Positions 1-10,097 of a DNA stretch of 64,000 nucleotides are shown here, piece after piece (position 1 is the first letter of the stretch; every line of letters begins with the position of its first letter). This DNA comes from Pannonibacter indicus. GTDB taxonomy: Bacteria > Pseudomonadota > Alphaproteobacteria > Rhizobiales > Stappiaceae. The DNA lies in contig NZ_LIPT01000002.1 of NCBI RefSeq assembly GCF_001418225.1, forward strand, positions 124,001 to 188,000. Direction: 5' to 3'. The position numbers and the translations under genes are program-made. The notes beneath the pieces were generated by a model, which worked only from the letters and a program-made list of their open reading frames with translations, searched no databases and was not told the origin of the DNA.

Positions 1-313
1 CGTGAAGCTGGCTGCAAAGAACCGCCGCCTCTTCGTTCTTCCCGACATGATCAAGGCCTTCCGGGCGCTTCTCGCCGAGAAGCGTGGCGAGACGACTGCT
101 GAAGTCGTTTCCGCTGCTCCCCTGTCGGATGCGCATGTCGCTGCCCTGAAGGAAGCGCTCGCTGCTTCCACGGGCAAGTCCGTCAAGATCGCCGCGAGCG
201 TTGATCCTGCCCTCATTGGCGGCCTTGTCGTCAAGGTCGGCAGCCGCATGATCGACACGTCGCTGCGCACCAAGCTCAATACTCTCAAGTTCGCAATGAA
301 AGAGGTCGGCTGA
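1..313 (+). CDS. atpH: ATP synthase F1 delta subunit, C-terminal part (5' end outside window)
   Basis: This is the end of the delta (OSCP-like) subunit, which joins the F1 head to the peripheral stalk of the ATP synthase at the inner membrane. The frame is already open at the left edge, so the N-terminal half lies outside the window; about 103 codons are visible. The C-terminal signature of the family is present, ending [19 protein letters not shown]. Its TGA shares one base with the ATG of atpA, so the two are translationally coupled. The order delta-alpha-gamma-beta-epsilon without the Fo genes is the usual alphaproteobacterial arrangement. Confidence 0.95.
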   Translation, partial: VKLAAKNRRLFVLPDMIKAFRALLAEKRGETTAEVVSAAPLSDAHVAALKEALAASTGKSVKIAASVDPALIGGLVVKVGSRMIDTSLRTKLNTLKFAMKEVG

Positions 314-1842
314 TGGATATTCGGGCCGCGGAGATTTCCGCTATCCTCAAGGACCAGATCAAGGGTTTCGGCCAAGAAGCCGAAGTGTCCGAAGTCGGTC
401 AAGTGCTTTCCGTCGGTGACGGTATTGCGCGCGTTTACGGTCTGGACAATGTCCAGGCCGGTGAAATGGTCGAGTTCCCGGGCGGTATCCGGGGCATGGC
501 GCTCAACCTTGAAACCGACAACGTCGGTGTCGTGATTTTTGGTTCCGACCGCGACATCAAGGAAGGCGACATTGTCAAGCGTACCGGCGCCATCGTGGAA
601 GTCCCGGTCGGCAAGGGTCTGCTCGGCCGCGTTGTCGATCCGCTGGGCAACCCGCTGGACGGCAAGGGCCCGATCGAAGCGGCCGAAATGCGCCGCGTCG
701 ACGTCAAGGCTCCCGGCATTCTGCCGCGCAAGTCCGTGCACGAGCCCATGTCCACCGGTCTCAAGGCGATTGACGCCCTGATCCCGATCGGCCGCGGCCA
801 GCGCGAGCTCGTCATCGGTGACCGCCAGACCGGCAAGACCGCGATCATTCTCGACACCTTCCTCAACCAGAAGCCGCTTCATGAAGGCTCGGACGAGAGC
901 AACAAGCTGTACTGCATCTACGTCGCAGTCGGCCAGAAGCGCTCCACCGTTGCCCAGTTCGTGAAGACCCTGGAAGACAGCGGTGCTCTCGCCTACTCCA
1001 TCGTCGTCGCCGCGACCGCTTCGGATGCAGCCCCGCTGCAGTTCCTGGCTCCGTTCGCCGGCTGCGCCATGGGCGAGTACTTCCGTGACAACGGCATGCA
1101 TGCCGTGATCGGTTATGACGACCTGTCCAAGCAGGCCGTGGCTTACCGTCAGATGTCCCTGCTGCTCCGCCGCCCGCCCGGGCGCGAAGCTTTCCCGGGC
1201 GACGTGTTCTACCTGCACTCCCGTCTGCTGGAGCGTGCGGCCAAGCTGAACGAGGACAATGGCCTCGGTTCGCTCACCGCGCTGCCGGTCATCGAGACCC
1301 AGGCAAACGACGTGTCGGCCTACATTCCGACCAACGTGATCTCGATCACCGACGGTCAGATCTTCCTTGAAACCGACCTGTTCTACCAGGGCGTCCGCCC
1401 GGCCGTGAATGTGGGCCTGTCGGTGTCGCGCGTCGGCTCCTCGGCCCAGATCAAGGCGATGAAGCAGGTGGCAGGTCCGATCAAGGGCGAGCTGGCTCAG
1501 TACCGCGAAATGGCGGCCTTTGCCCAGTTCGGCTCTGACCTCGACGCCACCACCCAGCGCCTGCTGAACCGTGGTGCCCGTCTGGTTGAACTGCTGAAGC
1601 AGCCGCAGTTCTCGCCGCTGAAGACGCAGGAGCAGGTTGCGGTTATCTACGCCGGCGTGAACGGCTACCTGGACAAGATCCCGGTGGAGCGCGTTCGCGA
1701 GTTCGAGGCGGGCCTGCTGCTCTCCCTGCGTGGTGAGCATGCGGACCTCCTCGACGCCATCTGGCAGAAGAAGGCCCTCGACGATGAGCTGACCGCGCGC
1801 CTTCGTGCCGCGATCGAAGCCTTCGCCAAGAGCTTCTCGTAA
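313..1842 (+). CDS. atpA: ATP synthase F1 alpha subunit
   Basis: Non-catalytic nucleotide-binding subunit of the F1 hexamer. The 509-residue length is typical. The Walker A motif GDRQTGKT is at residues 169-176, and the alpha-subunit signature [17 protein letters not shown] lies in the C-terminal third. The start codon overlaps the atpH stop codon, leaving no room for another start. It is followed 37 bases later by atpG. Nothing unusual is seen. Confidence 0.98.
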   Translation: MDIRAAEISAILKDQIKGFGQEAEVSEVGQVLSVGDGIARVYGLDNVQAGEMVEFPGGIRGMALNLETDNVGVVIFGSDRDIKEGDIVKRTGAIVEVPVGKGLLGRVVDPLGNPLDGKGPIEAAEMRRVDVKAPGILPRKSVHEPMSTGLKAIDALIPIGRGQRELVIGDRQTGKTAIILDTFLNQKPLHEGSDESNKLYCIYVAVGQKRSTVAQFVKTLEDSGALAYSIVVAATASDAAPLQFLAPFAGCAMGEYFRDNGMHAVIGYDDLSKQAVAYRQMSLLLRRPPGREAFPGDVFYLHSRLLERAAKLNEDNGLGSLTALPVIETQANDVSAYIPTNVISITDGQIFLETDLFYQGVRPAVNVGLSVSRVGSSAQIKAMKQVAGPIKGELAQYREMAAFAQFGSDLDATTQRLLNRGARLVELLKQPQFSPLKTQEQVAVIYAGVNGYLDKIPVERVREFEAGLLLSLRGEHADLLDAIWQKKALDDELTARLRAAIEAFAKSFS

Positions 1843-1879
1843 ACCAGAAACGCTGTCGGGATAAGGAGCAGGGGCGGCC

Positions 1880-2761
1880 ATGCCGAGCCTGAAGGACCTA
1901 AGAAACCGTATCGCCTCGGTCAAGGCGACGCAGAAGATCACCAAGGCCATGAAAATGGTGGCCGCGGCGAAGCTGCGTCGCGCCCAGGACGCGGCGGAGG
2001 CGGCCCGGCCCTATGCGGAACGCATGGAGCAGGTGCTGGCCAACATTGCCGCTGCCTTTGAAGGCCGCGATGATGCGCCGAAGCTGATGACCGGCACGGG
2101 GCGCGATCAGGTACACCTCCTGGTCGTTGCCACTGCCGAACGCGGCCTGTGCGGCGGCTTCAACTCCTCGATCGCCAAGCTGGCGCGCGAGCGGGCCCGG
2201 AGCCTGATTGCACAGGGCAAGGAGGTGAAAATCCTCTGCGTCGGCAAGAAGGGCTTCGATGCCATCAAACGCGAGCTTGGCAAGTACGTCATCCGCACCA
2301 TCGAGCTGCGCGGCGTCAAGTCCGTTGGCTATGCCAACGCAACTGACATCTCGGACATCATCTTCAAGATGTTCGAGGCCGGCGAGTTCGACGTCTGCAC
2401 CCTGTTCTTTGCCGAATTCAAGTCGGTGATCAGCCAGGTGCCGACGGCGCAGCAGCTCATTCCGGCCAAGCTGCCGGAGACGGCCAAGGCAGCCGGTGGC
2501 GCGTCGCTGGTGTACGAATACGAGCCCGACGAGGCCGCTATTCTCACTGACCTTCTGCCCCGCAACGTGTCGGTGCAGATCTTCCGTGCGCTCCTTGAGA
2601 ACGCCGCCTCCGAGCAGGGCGCCCGCATGTCCGCCATGGACAATGCGACCCGCAACGCAGGCGACATGATCAAGAAACTGACACTGCGCTACAACCGCCA
2701 GCGTCAGGCTCAGATCACCAAGGAACTGATTGAAATCATCTCGGGCGCCGAAGCGCTCTGA
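1880..2761 (+). CDS. atpG: ATP synthase F1 gamma subunit
   Basis: Central rotor shaft subunit of F1. It has 293 residues and starts [20 protein letters not shown], the standard N-terminal coiled-coil helix of the family. The C-terminal helix, with [14 protein letters not shown] and the stretch [18 protein letters not shown], is the other half of the shaft. The start is preceded by AAGGAG about nine bases upstream. It sits between atpA and atpD with short gaps, as expected for a co-transcribed operon. Confidence 0.98.
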   Translation: MPSLKDLRNRIASVKATQKITKAMKMVAAAKLRRAQDAAEAARPYAERMEQVLANIAAAFEGRDDAPKLMTGTGRDQVHLLVVATAERGLCGGFNSSIAKLARERARSLIAQGKEVKILCVGKKGFDAIKRELGKYVIRTIELRGVKSVGYANATDISDIIFKMFEAGEFDVCTLFFAEFKSVISQVPTAQQLIPAKLPETAKAAGGASLVYEYEPDEAAILTDLLPRNVSVQIFRALLENAASEQGARMSAMDNATRNAGDMIKKLTLRYNRQRQAQITKELIEIISGAEAL

Positions 2762-2777
2762 CCGGATCGAGGATTGA

Positions 2778-4205
<1,428 letters not shown>

Positions 4206-4250
4206 TGCAAACTGCCGCAGCCGGGCTCCCCGGCCGCGGCATGTAATACC

Positions 4251-4300
4251 AGCCCGTGCGGCGTTTGAGCCTGTTCAAGGCGTGATGCGTTAGCATCGTA
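4251..4300 (+). repeat. Intercistronic element, copy A (atpD-atpC gap)
   Basis: About 50 bases that recur in inverted orientation at 55086-55136, matching at roughly four of five positions by eye. The conserved blocks are AGCCCGTGCGGCG, TTGAGC, TTCAAGGCGTGAT and AGCAT. In RNA, TTTGA and TCAAG can pair around a six-base loop, and GATGC-GTTA-GCATC forms a second small hairpin. A GC hairpin, GGGCGGC-TTT-GCCGCCC, follows at 4347-4363. Relative to the flanking genes both copies have the same orientation: downstream of one coding region and upstream of the next. Function unknown. Confidence 0.7.
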
Positions 4301-4305
4301 AGACT

Positions 4306-4314
4306 TGGTATAAT
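4306..4314 (+). promoter_or_regulatory. Possible internal promoter for atpC (extended -10)
   Basis: TGGTATAAT is an extended -10 sequence with a perfect TATAAT hexamer, about 78 bases before the atpC start, in an otherwise GC-rich region. No good -35 hexamer is seen 16-18 bases upstream; that space is taken by the repeat element just upstream. An internal promoter that adjusts the epsilon level is plausible but unproven. Confidence 0.4.
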
Positions 4315-4391
4315 TGGCGGCCGCCCGTGCGGCGCCGCTTCTTGCAGGGCGGCTTTGCCGCCCGCATTGCGACGAACAAAGGACACGCCAG

Positions 4392-4799
4392 ATGGCACAG
4401 CCATTTCAGTTTGAGCTTGTCTCCCCTGAGCGCCTTCTCCTCTCGGACAAGGTTCTCGAGGTCACCGTTCCCGGCAGCGAAGGCGAGTTTGGTGTCCTGA
4501 AGGATCACAGCCCGTTCATGGCCACCATGCGTCCGGGCCTGCTGAAGGTCCGCACCGGCGAAGGCAAGCTGGTCGAGTACTTCGTGCGCGGCGGCTTTGC
4601 CGACGTGTCCACCAGCGGTCTCACCGTTCTGGCCGAACAGGCCATTCCGGTGACCGAACTGAAGGCCGACGTCATCGCCCAGCAGGTGCAGGACGCCCGT
4701 GAGGACGTTGCCGACGCCCGCGACGACGAAGCGCGCACCAAGGCCGAAGCAACACTGGCCCAGCTGATCGAAATCCAGACTGCGCTCAAGGCAGCCTGA
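4392..4799 (+). CDS. atpC: ATP synthase F1 epsilon subunit
   Basis: Regulatory subunit of the F1 rotor that binds gamma and restrains ATP hydrolysis. I place the start at the ATG giving MAQPFQFELVSPERLL, because this is where the family begins and an AAAGGA ribosome binding site lies upstream; the frame stays open for 26 further codons upstream. The product has 135 residues: an N-terminal beta-sandwich (FGVLKDHSPFMATMRPG) and a C-terminal helical hairpin rich in Ala, Asp and Glu. It is the last gene of the operon and is followed by a strong terminator. Confidence 0.96.
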   Translation: MAQPFQFELVSPERLLLSDKVLEVTVPGSEGEFGVLKDHSPFMATMRPGLLKVRTGEGKLVEYFVRGGFADVSTSGLTVLAEQAIPVTELKADVIAQQVQDAREDVADARDDEARTKAEATLAQLIEIQTALKAA

Positions 4800-4837
4800 G
4801 GATAACGGCCGGTCACGGTCAGAGCGGACATTTTTCG

Positions 4838-4867
4838 AAACGCGGTTCTCCGGAGCCGCGTTTTTTG
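4838..4867 (+). terminator. Rho-independent terminator of the atp operon
   Basis: CGCGGTTC-TCCG-GAGCCGCG forms an 8-bp stem (one G-T pair) followed directly by six Ts, 40 bases after the atpC stop codon. Confidence 0.9.
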
Positions 4868-4914
4868 TTTGCCGCAGGACAATCCTCCTCCCTGCTCCAC
4901 GTTGGCCTGAACAA

Positions 4915-4945
4915 GAAAAAACCCGGCTCAACGGGGAGCCGGGTT
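4915..4945 (-). terminator. Rho-independent terminator of the GcrA-like gene
   Basis: On the minus strand AACCCGGCTC and GAGCCGGGTT pair around a short loop and are followed by a run of Ts. It lies about 50 bases after the stop codon of the small minus-strand gene at 4997-5203. Confidence 0.88.
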
Positions 4946-4996
4946 GAGAAGGACAGCCGGGAGAAGGAAAGCTGCCCTGTCTTGAGTTTCCGTGCC

Positions 4997-5203
4997 TCAG
5001 GCCGCGATACGCTTGAAGGCCGGAGCAGACGCGCTTCTGGAGCGGCGGCGCTCTTCCGGCGGCATGTAGACCAGCGCGCGGTGGTCCGTGCAGTAGGACG
5101 TGCCGGACTCGACGCGCACATTGCACGGGAACGTGTAGTTGCCGCTGTCACCTTCGGCCCACTTGCAGCGGCCAGGACGCGGGAGGCTCAGAGCATTATC
5201 CAT
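4997..5203 (-). CDS. Short GcrA-like zinc-knuckle protein
   Basis: A 68-residue protein whose core CKWAEGDSGNYTFPC and the following SYCTDHRALVYMP match the C-terminal cysteine/histidine motif of the GcrA cell-cycle regulator family (C-x-W-x-x-GD ... FC ... YC-x-x-H). The N-terminal helix-turn-helix of full GcrA (about 170 residues) is absent. The start is chosen at the ATG giving MDNALSLPRPGRC, because AAGGAAAAGAAG lies immediately upstream; a longer frame continues upstream but is not family-like. It is a single gene with its own terminator. Whether it binds DNA or the sigma factor, as GcrA does, is unknown. Confidence 0.75.
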   Translation of the reverse strand: MDNALSLPRPGRCKWAEGDSGNYTFPCNVRVESGTSYCTDHRALVYMPPEERRRSRSASAPAFKRIAA

Positions 5204-5371
5204 CTTCTTTTCCTTCTTGCCGGTCTCTGTTGCACGAAAACGCAAAAGACCGGCCGCTCCTCCGGAACTTGCCGGGCGGCCAGACGTCGCATTCTCGTGC
5301 TGGGATCTCATGGCGGCGCCGGACCGGAACAAAGTCAGGTCAGCAACCGCAAATCAAGCGCAGGTTACATA

Positions 5372-5449
5372 ATGCCCCTGCAGACTTTGCGCAAGAGCTT
5401 AGCCGTCATGGAAGACCTGCAGGCAAAGCATGGCTGCAACTGCAGTTAA
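5372..5449 (+). CDS. Candidate 25-codon small ORF
   Basis: An ATG preceded by AGG at a reasonable distance opens a frame of 25 codons ending in TAA. The peptide begins MPLQTLRKSLAVMEDLQ and ends with a Cys-Asn-Cys-Ser tail, which could form an amphipathic helix with a metal- or disulfide-capable end. Its stop overlaps the stop of the convergent gene at 5446-7071. No homologue is recognised and it may be chance. Confidence 0.25.
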   Translation: MPLQTLRKSLAVMEDLQAKHGCNCS

Positions 5450-7071
5450 CCTTCTGTCAATACTCCGCCCTCCGCGGCCAGAGACTCACGCGTATCGAGA
5501 TCAAGCCGCGCGGCACGGCCCAGTTCAACTTCGGTACACACATCATCATGCGCGCCGATGAGATGCCGGGCACCCGTATCACCTTGAAGCTGCATGAGAT
5601 CTTCGCGGAAGCGCGTGTCGATGAGCACCGGATTGCCGCGCTTGCGCTCTGCCGTCGCCAGCACGATCAGATGCCCCTCGCTGCGGTCATGGGCCGCAAT
5701 CAGCGCATCAATCATGGCGCCGGTGATGCGCGGCATGTCACCCAGCAGAATCACGACGCCATCAAGATTGTCCGGCAAGGCCCGCAGCCCAAGACGGATG
5801 GAACTGGCCATACCCTCCGCAAAACCGGGGTTTATGACCGCCCGCACACGGCTGCCATCTGCTTCTCCAATCACCCGTTCCGCCATGTGGCCGGTGACCA
5901 GGATGACCTTTTCGAGCTGACTGGCCTCTGCGGCGTCAATGACATGGCGTATGACGCTTTTTCCATCCAGCTGCGCCAGAAGCTTGTTGCCGCCCGCCAT
6001 GCGGCTGGAACTGCCCGCCGCCAGAATGATGCCGCCATAGCGCCCGCTGGCACTGGCGGCTGAAAACTTGCCCGCCCCCTGCTGCCGGGGCTGCGGGCGG
6101 CTGGCGATTTCCATCAAGAGCCCGCCAACACCAAGCCCGGTCACCACCTCTGGCGTCACGGGAAGCCCGGCAAGCAAGCGGTTCAGCACCCAGTCGAAGC
6201 CGTTTTCCGCCGGACTGCGGGCACAGCCCGGCGCGCCGATGACCGGCATGCCGTCCAATTCGCCCAGCAGCATCAGATTGCCCGGATCCACCGGCATGCC
6301 GAAGTGGATCACCCGGCCACCGGCCTGTTCGATGGCGGCGGGCAGAATATCGCGCCGGTCGGCAATGGCGGAGGCGCCGAAGAGCACGAAGAAATCCGCC
6401 CCCTGGCGCTTCAGGGCCGCAAGCGCCTCTCCCACCGCGTCCCTGTCATGGGCCACCCGGTGCTCGGCGATGACCTCGCTGCCGGAAGCCTCCAGCCGCC
6501 GCTCCAGCACCTTGCGGGTCTTGTCCATGGTGACCAGCTTCAGCTGGGGCAGCAGGGTTGCAACAAGCCCCACCCGGCGGGCGCAGTAGGGCGCGACACG
6601 GATGGCCCCTGTCCCGGCCAATTCCGCCGCAGCCAGATGGTGTTCGGCCACCGCATAGGGGATGATCTTGGCTGTTGCCACCATCCGGCCCGCATTAACG
6701 GCGGCAAATTCCGGCAGGGTGGCGAAGGTCAGTGCCGGATCAATGCGGTTCATGGCATCGACCTTCTGCCGGTCGATCACCAGCACGCCGTTCACCTCAG
6801 CATGAAGATTGACGCGGCCGGTCTGCACTCCGTCGCGGATCAAGCCGCTGCCCGCTGCGGCCTTTGCCAGCCTCTGCGCCGCTGTATTCTCATCCACATC
6901 GCCCGGTTCAAGCCGCGCCACCGTCACATCCGTCAGCCCCGCTGCGGCCAGCGCCTCGATGTCGGCTGCGGTGAGGCGGTGCCCCTTCTTCAGCAGCCCG
7001 TCTGCCGTGCGCGTCGCATGAACGAGCAGCGCGCCTTCGGCTTGCGCCAGGGGGACTGAACCAAATTGCAT
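5446..7071 (-). CDS. MoeA-like molybdopterin-binding / MocA-like nucleotidyltransferase fusion
   Basis: A 541-residue two-part protein linked to molybdenum cofactor handling. Residues 1 to about 340 resemble the molybdopterin-binding region of MoeA/MogA proteins (FFVLFGASAIADRRDILPAA and VDPGNLMLLGELDGMPVIGAPG). From about residue 345 a MobA/MocA-type transferase begins with GGIILAAGSSSRMAGGNKLL, the nucleotide-binding signature, followed by DGVVILLGDMPRIT with the metal-binding aspartate. MocA-type enzymes transfer CMP to molybdopterin for xanthine dehydrogenase-type enzymes. The upstream neighbours are xdhC-type genes, overlapping by one base, which fits maturation of such an enzyme. No xanthine dehydrogenase structural gene is in the window. 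Confidence 0.88.
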   Translation of the reverse strand: MQFGSVPLAQAEGALLVHATRTADGLLKKGHRLTAADIEALAAAGLTDVTVARLEPGDVDENTAAQRLAKAAAGSGLIRDGVQTGRVNLHAEVNGVLVIDRQKVDAMNRIDPALTFATLPEFAAVNAGRMVATAKIIPYAVAEHHLAAAELAGTGAIRVAPYCARRVGLVATLLPQLKLVTMDKTRKVLERRLEASGSEVIAEHRVAHDRDAVGEALAALKRQGADFFVLFGASAIADRRDILPAAIEQAGGRVIHFGMPVDPGNLMLLGELDGMPVIGAPGCARSPAENGFDWVLNRLLAGLPVTPEVVTGLGVGGLLMEIASRPQPRQQGAGKFSAASASGRYGGIILAAGSSSRMAGGNKLLAQLDGKSVIRHVIDAAEASQLEKVILVTGHMAERVIGEADGSRVRAVINPGFAEGMASSIRLGLRALPDNLDGVVILLGDMPRITGAMIDALIAAHDRSEGHLIVLATAERKRGNPVLIDTRFREDLMQLQGDTGARHLIGAHDDVCTEVELGRAARLDLDTRESLAAEGGVLTEG

Positions 7072-7766
7072 CAGCGCCCCCGGCCCGGCTTGCGCAGCGC
7101 CGCAATCACCTCACCCAGCACCGCGACGGCGATCTCGGCCGGTGAGGCTGCCCCGATATCGAGGCCGATGGGGGCACGGATGCGGGCAAGATCCGCCTCT
7201 GCGACACCCGCCGCCGCCAGCCGCTGCAGGCGGGCGGCGTGCGTCTTGCGGCTGCCCAGCGCGCCCACATAAAAGCACCCCGCCCGCAGCGCGCTTTCCA
7301 GCGCAAAGTCATCGATCTTCGGGTCATGGGTGACGGCGGCCAGCGCCGTATAGGCATCCAGCGGGCGCTCGCGCAGTGCATCCTGCGGCCAGTCGGCCAT
7401 CAGCACATCCGCCGGGAACCGCTCGGGACTGGCAAAGGCGGTGCGCGGGTCAATCACCGTCACGTCAAACCCGGCAATCTGCGCCATCGGCAAGAGCGCC
7501 TGCGAGATATGCACCGCGCCGATGATCACGAGGCGCGGCGATGGCACGGACACGGTGAGGAAGGACTGCGTTCCATCCTCCGTGCTCACCAGCCCGGACG
7601 CGCCGGACAGGAACCGCTTTTCCAGCTCTGCGGCGAGAGGGTCCTCAGCCGCGGCCGCCCCCTTTTTCACCAGCCGCTGGGCGCCGCTGGCAAGCTCCGT
7701 CACCAGAATGACGGCCCGGCGGGCCGCACGCTCCTCATTGAGAGCGGCAAGAAGATCAAGCTGCAT
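7071..7766 (-). CDS. XdhC/CoxI family protein, Rossmann (C-terminal) part
   Basis: XdhC proteins bind molybdenum cofactor and load it into xanthine dehydrogenase-type enzymes. This 231-residue protein carries the C-terminal half: the Rossmann motif LVIIGAVHISQALLPMA (usual form GAGH, here GAVH), the family stretch YTALAAVTHDPKIDD and the hallmark YVGALGSRKTHAARL. The start is chosen at the ATG giving MQLDLLAALNEE; upstream codons overlap the preceding gene and are not family-like. It overlaps the N-terminal-type gene by 11 bases and the molybdopterin gene by one, so all three are coupled. Confidence 0.85.
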   Translation of the reverse strand: MQLDLLAALNEERAARRAVILVTELASGAQRLVKKGAAAAEDPLAAELEKRFLSGASGLVSTEDGTQSFLTVSVPSPRLVIIGAVHISQALLPMAQIAGFDVTVIDPRTAFASPERFPADVLMADWPQDALRERPLDAYTALAAVTHDPKIDDFALESALRAGCFYVGALGSRKTHAARLQRLAAAGVAEADLARIRAPIGLDIGAASPAEIAVAVLGEVIAALRKPGRGR

Positions 7767-8076
7767 GGGTGACCGGCTCCACATAGACGCGGATGCGCCC
7801 GCCGCAGGACAGGCCGGCCCGCCAGGCGGTTTCATCGGCGACGCCGAATTCCAGCATCGAGGCCTTGCCGGAGGCAATCACATCCGCCGCCTCAGCGACA
7901 ACCGCGCCCTCGACACAGCCGCCGGAGACGGAGCCCTCGAAATTGCCCTGCGCATCAATGACGAGATGGGAGCCAACCGGCCGGGGCGCAGAGCCCCAGG
8001 TCTCCACCACCGTTGCCACCGCCACCTTGCGGCCCGCCTTCACCCAAGCTTCTGCCACTGCCAGCTCATCCGCCAT
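7756..8076 (-). CDS. XdhC/CoxI family protein, N-terminal domain
   Basis: A 106-residue protein made only of the XdhC N-terminal domain, with the motifs VATVVETWGSAPRPVG and GSVSGGCVEGAVVAEA. In many bacteria this domain and the Rossmann domain form one protein; here they are separate overlapping genes. Of two candidate starts I prefer the ATG at 8076, because GAGGGAG lies six bases upstream. An ATG five codons further upstream is also possible. It is the first gene of a three-gene minus-strand operon. Confidence 0.83.
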   Translation of the reverse strand: MADELAVAEAWVKAGRKVAVATVVETWGSAPRPVGSHLVIDAQGNFEGSVSGGCVEGAVVAEAADVIASGKASMLEFGVADETAWRAGLSCGGRIRVYVEPVTHAA

Positions 8077-8184
8077 GGCACTCTCCCTCATGGTCTTTCC
8101 CGCAAGGATATAGGGAGGATGCAGGCACTGGAAAGAAAAACCCGCTCAGCCGGTTCAGCTGCAAGAATGCGGACAAGAAAAGAA

Positions 8185-8210
8185 CAGCGCCCCGGAGGGC
8201 CGGGGCGCTG
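8185..8210 (-). terminator. Second hairpin terminator downstream of pckA
   Basis: CAGCGCCCCGG and CCGGGGCGCTG pair perfectly around a four-base loop. On the minus strand the stem is followed by TTCTTTTC. It is one of two consecutive hairpins between pckA and the xdhC operon. Confidence 0.8.
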
Positions 8211-8270
8211 CAGCGGAACCAGGCATGATGGGTGCGCATGCCGGGGCCCGTTTGGGAAGCTGTAAAACGC

Positions 8271-8301
8271 GAGACAGCCGCAGCGGGGCTGCGGCTGTCT
8301 C
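8271..8301 (-). terminator. Hairpin terminator directly after pckA
   Basis: A perfect 13-bp stem, GAGACAGCCGCAG with its complement, around a five-base loop. On the minus strand it is followed by GCGTTTTAC. It lies about 30 bases after the pckA stop codon. Confidence 0.82.
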
Positions 8302-8329
8302 TCATGTCATTCCCGTACGGGAAAGTGGC

Positions 8330-9940
8330 TCACTCAGCCGCGTTGCGCGAAGCCGGAGCTGCAGCCAGAACGGAGCTGTCCACCGCGTCTTCGAACTTGG
8401 CGAAGTTGTCGATGAACATCTGCACCAGCTTCTTGGCCTGCGCGTCATAGGCGGCCTTGTCGGCCCAGGTTTCGCGCGGGTTCAGGATGGCGCTGTCGAC
8501 GCCCGGCACGGCTTCCGGAACGGCAAAGCCGAAGTTCGGGTCCATGCGGAAGGCGGCATTCTTCAGCGAGCCATCCAGCGCGGCGCGCAGCAGCGTGCGG
8601 GTTGCCTTGATCGGCATGCGGCTTCCGGTGCCATAGGCGCCGCCCGTCCAGCCGGTGTTCACCAGCCAGCAGTCCACGCCCTGCTCGGCGATGAGGTCAC
8701 GCAGCAGGTTGCCGTATTCGCTCGGGTGGCGCGGGATGAAGGGTGCGCCGAAGCAGGTTGAGAAGGTCGCCTGCGGCTCGGTGACGCCCTTTTCCGTGCC
8801 GGCCACCTTGGCGGTGTAGCCGGAAAGGAAGTGATACATGGCCTGCGCCGGGGTCAGACGGGCGATCGGAGGCATCACGCCGAAGGCATCGGCGGTCAGC
8901 ATGATGATCGTCTTCGGCTGCGGAGCGACGCCGGTGGCGCTGGCATTCGAGATGAAGTGGATCGGATAGGCCGCACGGGTGTTCTCGGTTTTCGAGCCAT
9001 TGTCGAAGTCCGGCACGCGGGCTTCATCCAGCACCACGTTTTCCAGCACGGTGCCGAAGCGCTGCGTCGTGGAGAAGATCTCCGGCTCGGCTTCCTTCGA
9101 CAGCTTGATGGTCTTGGCGTAGCAGCCGCCTTCGAAGTTGAAGACGCCGGTCTTGCCCCAGCCGTGCTCGTCGTCACCAATAAGTGTGCGCTCCGGATCA
9201 GCGGAGAGCGTGGTCTTGCCGGTGCCCGACAGGCCGAAGAAGACAGCCGTGTCGCCGTCCTTGCCGACGTTGGCAGAGCAATGCATCGGCATGACGCCCT
9301 GCGGCGGCAGCAGGTAGTTGAGGAAGGTGAAGACGGACTTCTTCATCTCGCCGGCATAGGACGTGCCGCCGATGAGCACGATCATGCGCGACAGGTCGCA
9401 GGCTATGACCGTTTCGGAACGGCAGCCGTGACGGGCCGGATCGGCCTTGAAGTCCGGCAGATCGATGATCGTCATCTTCGGCACGAAGGTGGCCAGATCT
9501 TCCGCCTTCGGCCGGATCAGCAGGTTGCGGATAAACAGCGAGTGCCAGGCAAACTGGGTATAGACACGCACGGGAAGACGATAGGCTGCCTCGGCGCCAC
9601 CGTAGAGATCCTGCGCGAACAGATCCTTACCCTTGGCATGATCGAGGAAGTCGCCCAGCAGAACGTCGAACTGCTCCGGCGTCATCTTCGCGTTGTTGTC
9701 CCACCAGACCTGATCTTCGGTCGAAGCATCACAGACAACGAACTTGTCCTTCGGCGAACGGCCCGTGTGGGTGCCGGTGTCAGCCACCAGAGCCCCGCCG
9801 GCCGACAGCCGCGCCTCACCGCGCTGCAGCGCGTATTCGTAAAGAGACGGCTCGTTCTGGTTCCAATAAATCGCACCGAGCCCCGTCAGGCCGATTGTTT
9901 CAAGGCCGCAGGCCGGGTTCCGGACACCTGTCTCTTTCAT
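8330..9940 (-). CDS. pckA: Phosphoenolpyruvate carboxykinase (ATP)
   Basis: Converts oxaloacetate and ATP to phosphoenolpyruvate, the entry step of gluconeogenesis in the cytoplasm. The 536 residues include the kinase P-loop [11 protein letters not shown], the PEPCK-specific loop around HCSANVG and the substrate motif [10 protein letters not shown]. The start is set at the ATG giving [14 protein letters not shown], where homologues begin. It stands alone, divergent from chvI, which is the arrangement in rhizobia. The 420-base divergent region holds a perfect palindrome described separately, a likely LacI-family operator. Confidence 0.97.
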   Translation of the reverse strand: MKETGVRNPACGLETIGLTGLGAIYWNQNEPSLYEYALQRGEARLSAGGALVADTGTHTGRSPKDKFVVCDASTEDQVWWDNNAKMTPEQFDVLLGDFLDHAKGKDLFAQDLYGGAEAAYRLPVRVYTQFAWHSLFIRNLLIRPKAEDLATFVPKMTIIDLPDFKADPARHGCRSETVIACDLSRMIVLIGGTSYAGEMKKSVFTFLNYLLPPQGVMPMHCSANVGKDGDTAVFFGLSGTGKTTLSADPERTLIGDDEHGWGKTGVFNFEGGCYAKTIKLSKEAEPEIFSTTQRFGTVLENVVLDEARVPDFDNGSKTENTRAAYPIHFISNASATGVAPQPKTIIMLTADAFGVMPPIARLTPAQAMYHFLSGYTAKVAGTEKGVTEPQATFSTCFGAPFIPRHPSEYGNLLRDLIAEQGVDCWLVNTGWTGGAYGTGSRMPIKATRTLLRAALDGSLKNAAFRMDPNFGFAVPEAVPGVDSAILNPRETWADKAAYDAQAKKLVQMFIDNFAKFEDAVDSSVLAAAPASRNAAE

Positions 9941-10083
9941 GATCGCGCAGTCCCTTAATCTGTCTACACGCGCCGGAGGACCAGGGGATCGCACCTGATC
10001 TGCTGCCCCTCAAGTCCCGGCGCAGGCGGACCCTAGTTGATCTGCCACTGCGCAACAAGAGAACAGAAAGGATGATTTGACCA

Positions 10084-10097
10084 TTTAATCGATTAAA
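10084..10097. promoter_or_regulatory. Palindromic operator upstream of pckA
   Basis: TTTAATCGATTAAA is a perfect 14-bp palindrome centred on CG, about 145 bases upstream of the pckA start. A CG-centred palindrome of this form is typical of LacI-family regulators, and pckA is controlled by the LacI-family regulator PckR in Sinorhizobium meliloti. The same 12-bp core occurs before the lacI gene at 33725. The rest of the 420-base pckA-chvI gap is AT-richer than average and contains two GCAATTGC palindromes (10268-10275 and 10294-10301), but no convincing gene. Confidence 0.65.

Noticed and set aside
8066-8305. 79-codon frame over the two hairpins between pckA and the xdhC genes
   Set aside because: It consists mostly of terminator stems and has no ribosome binding site.
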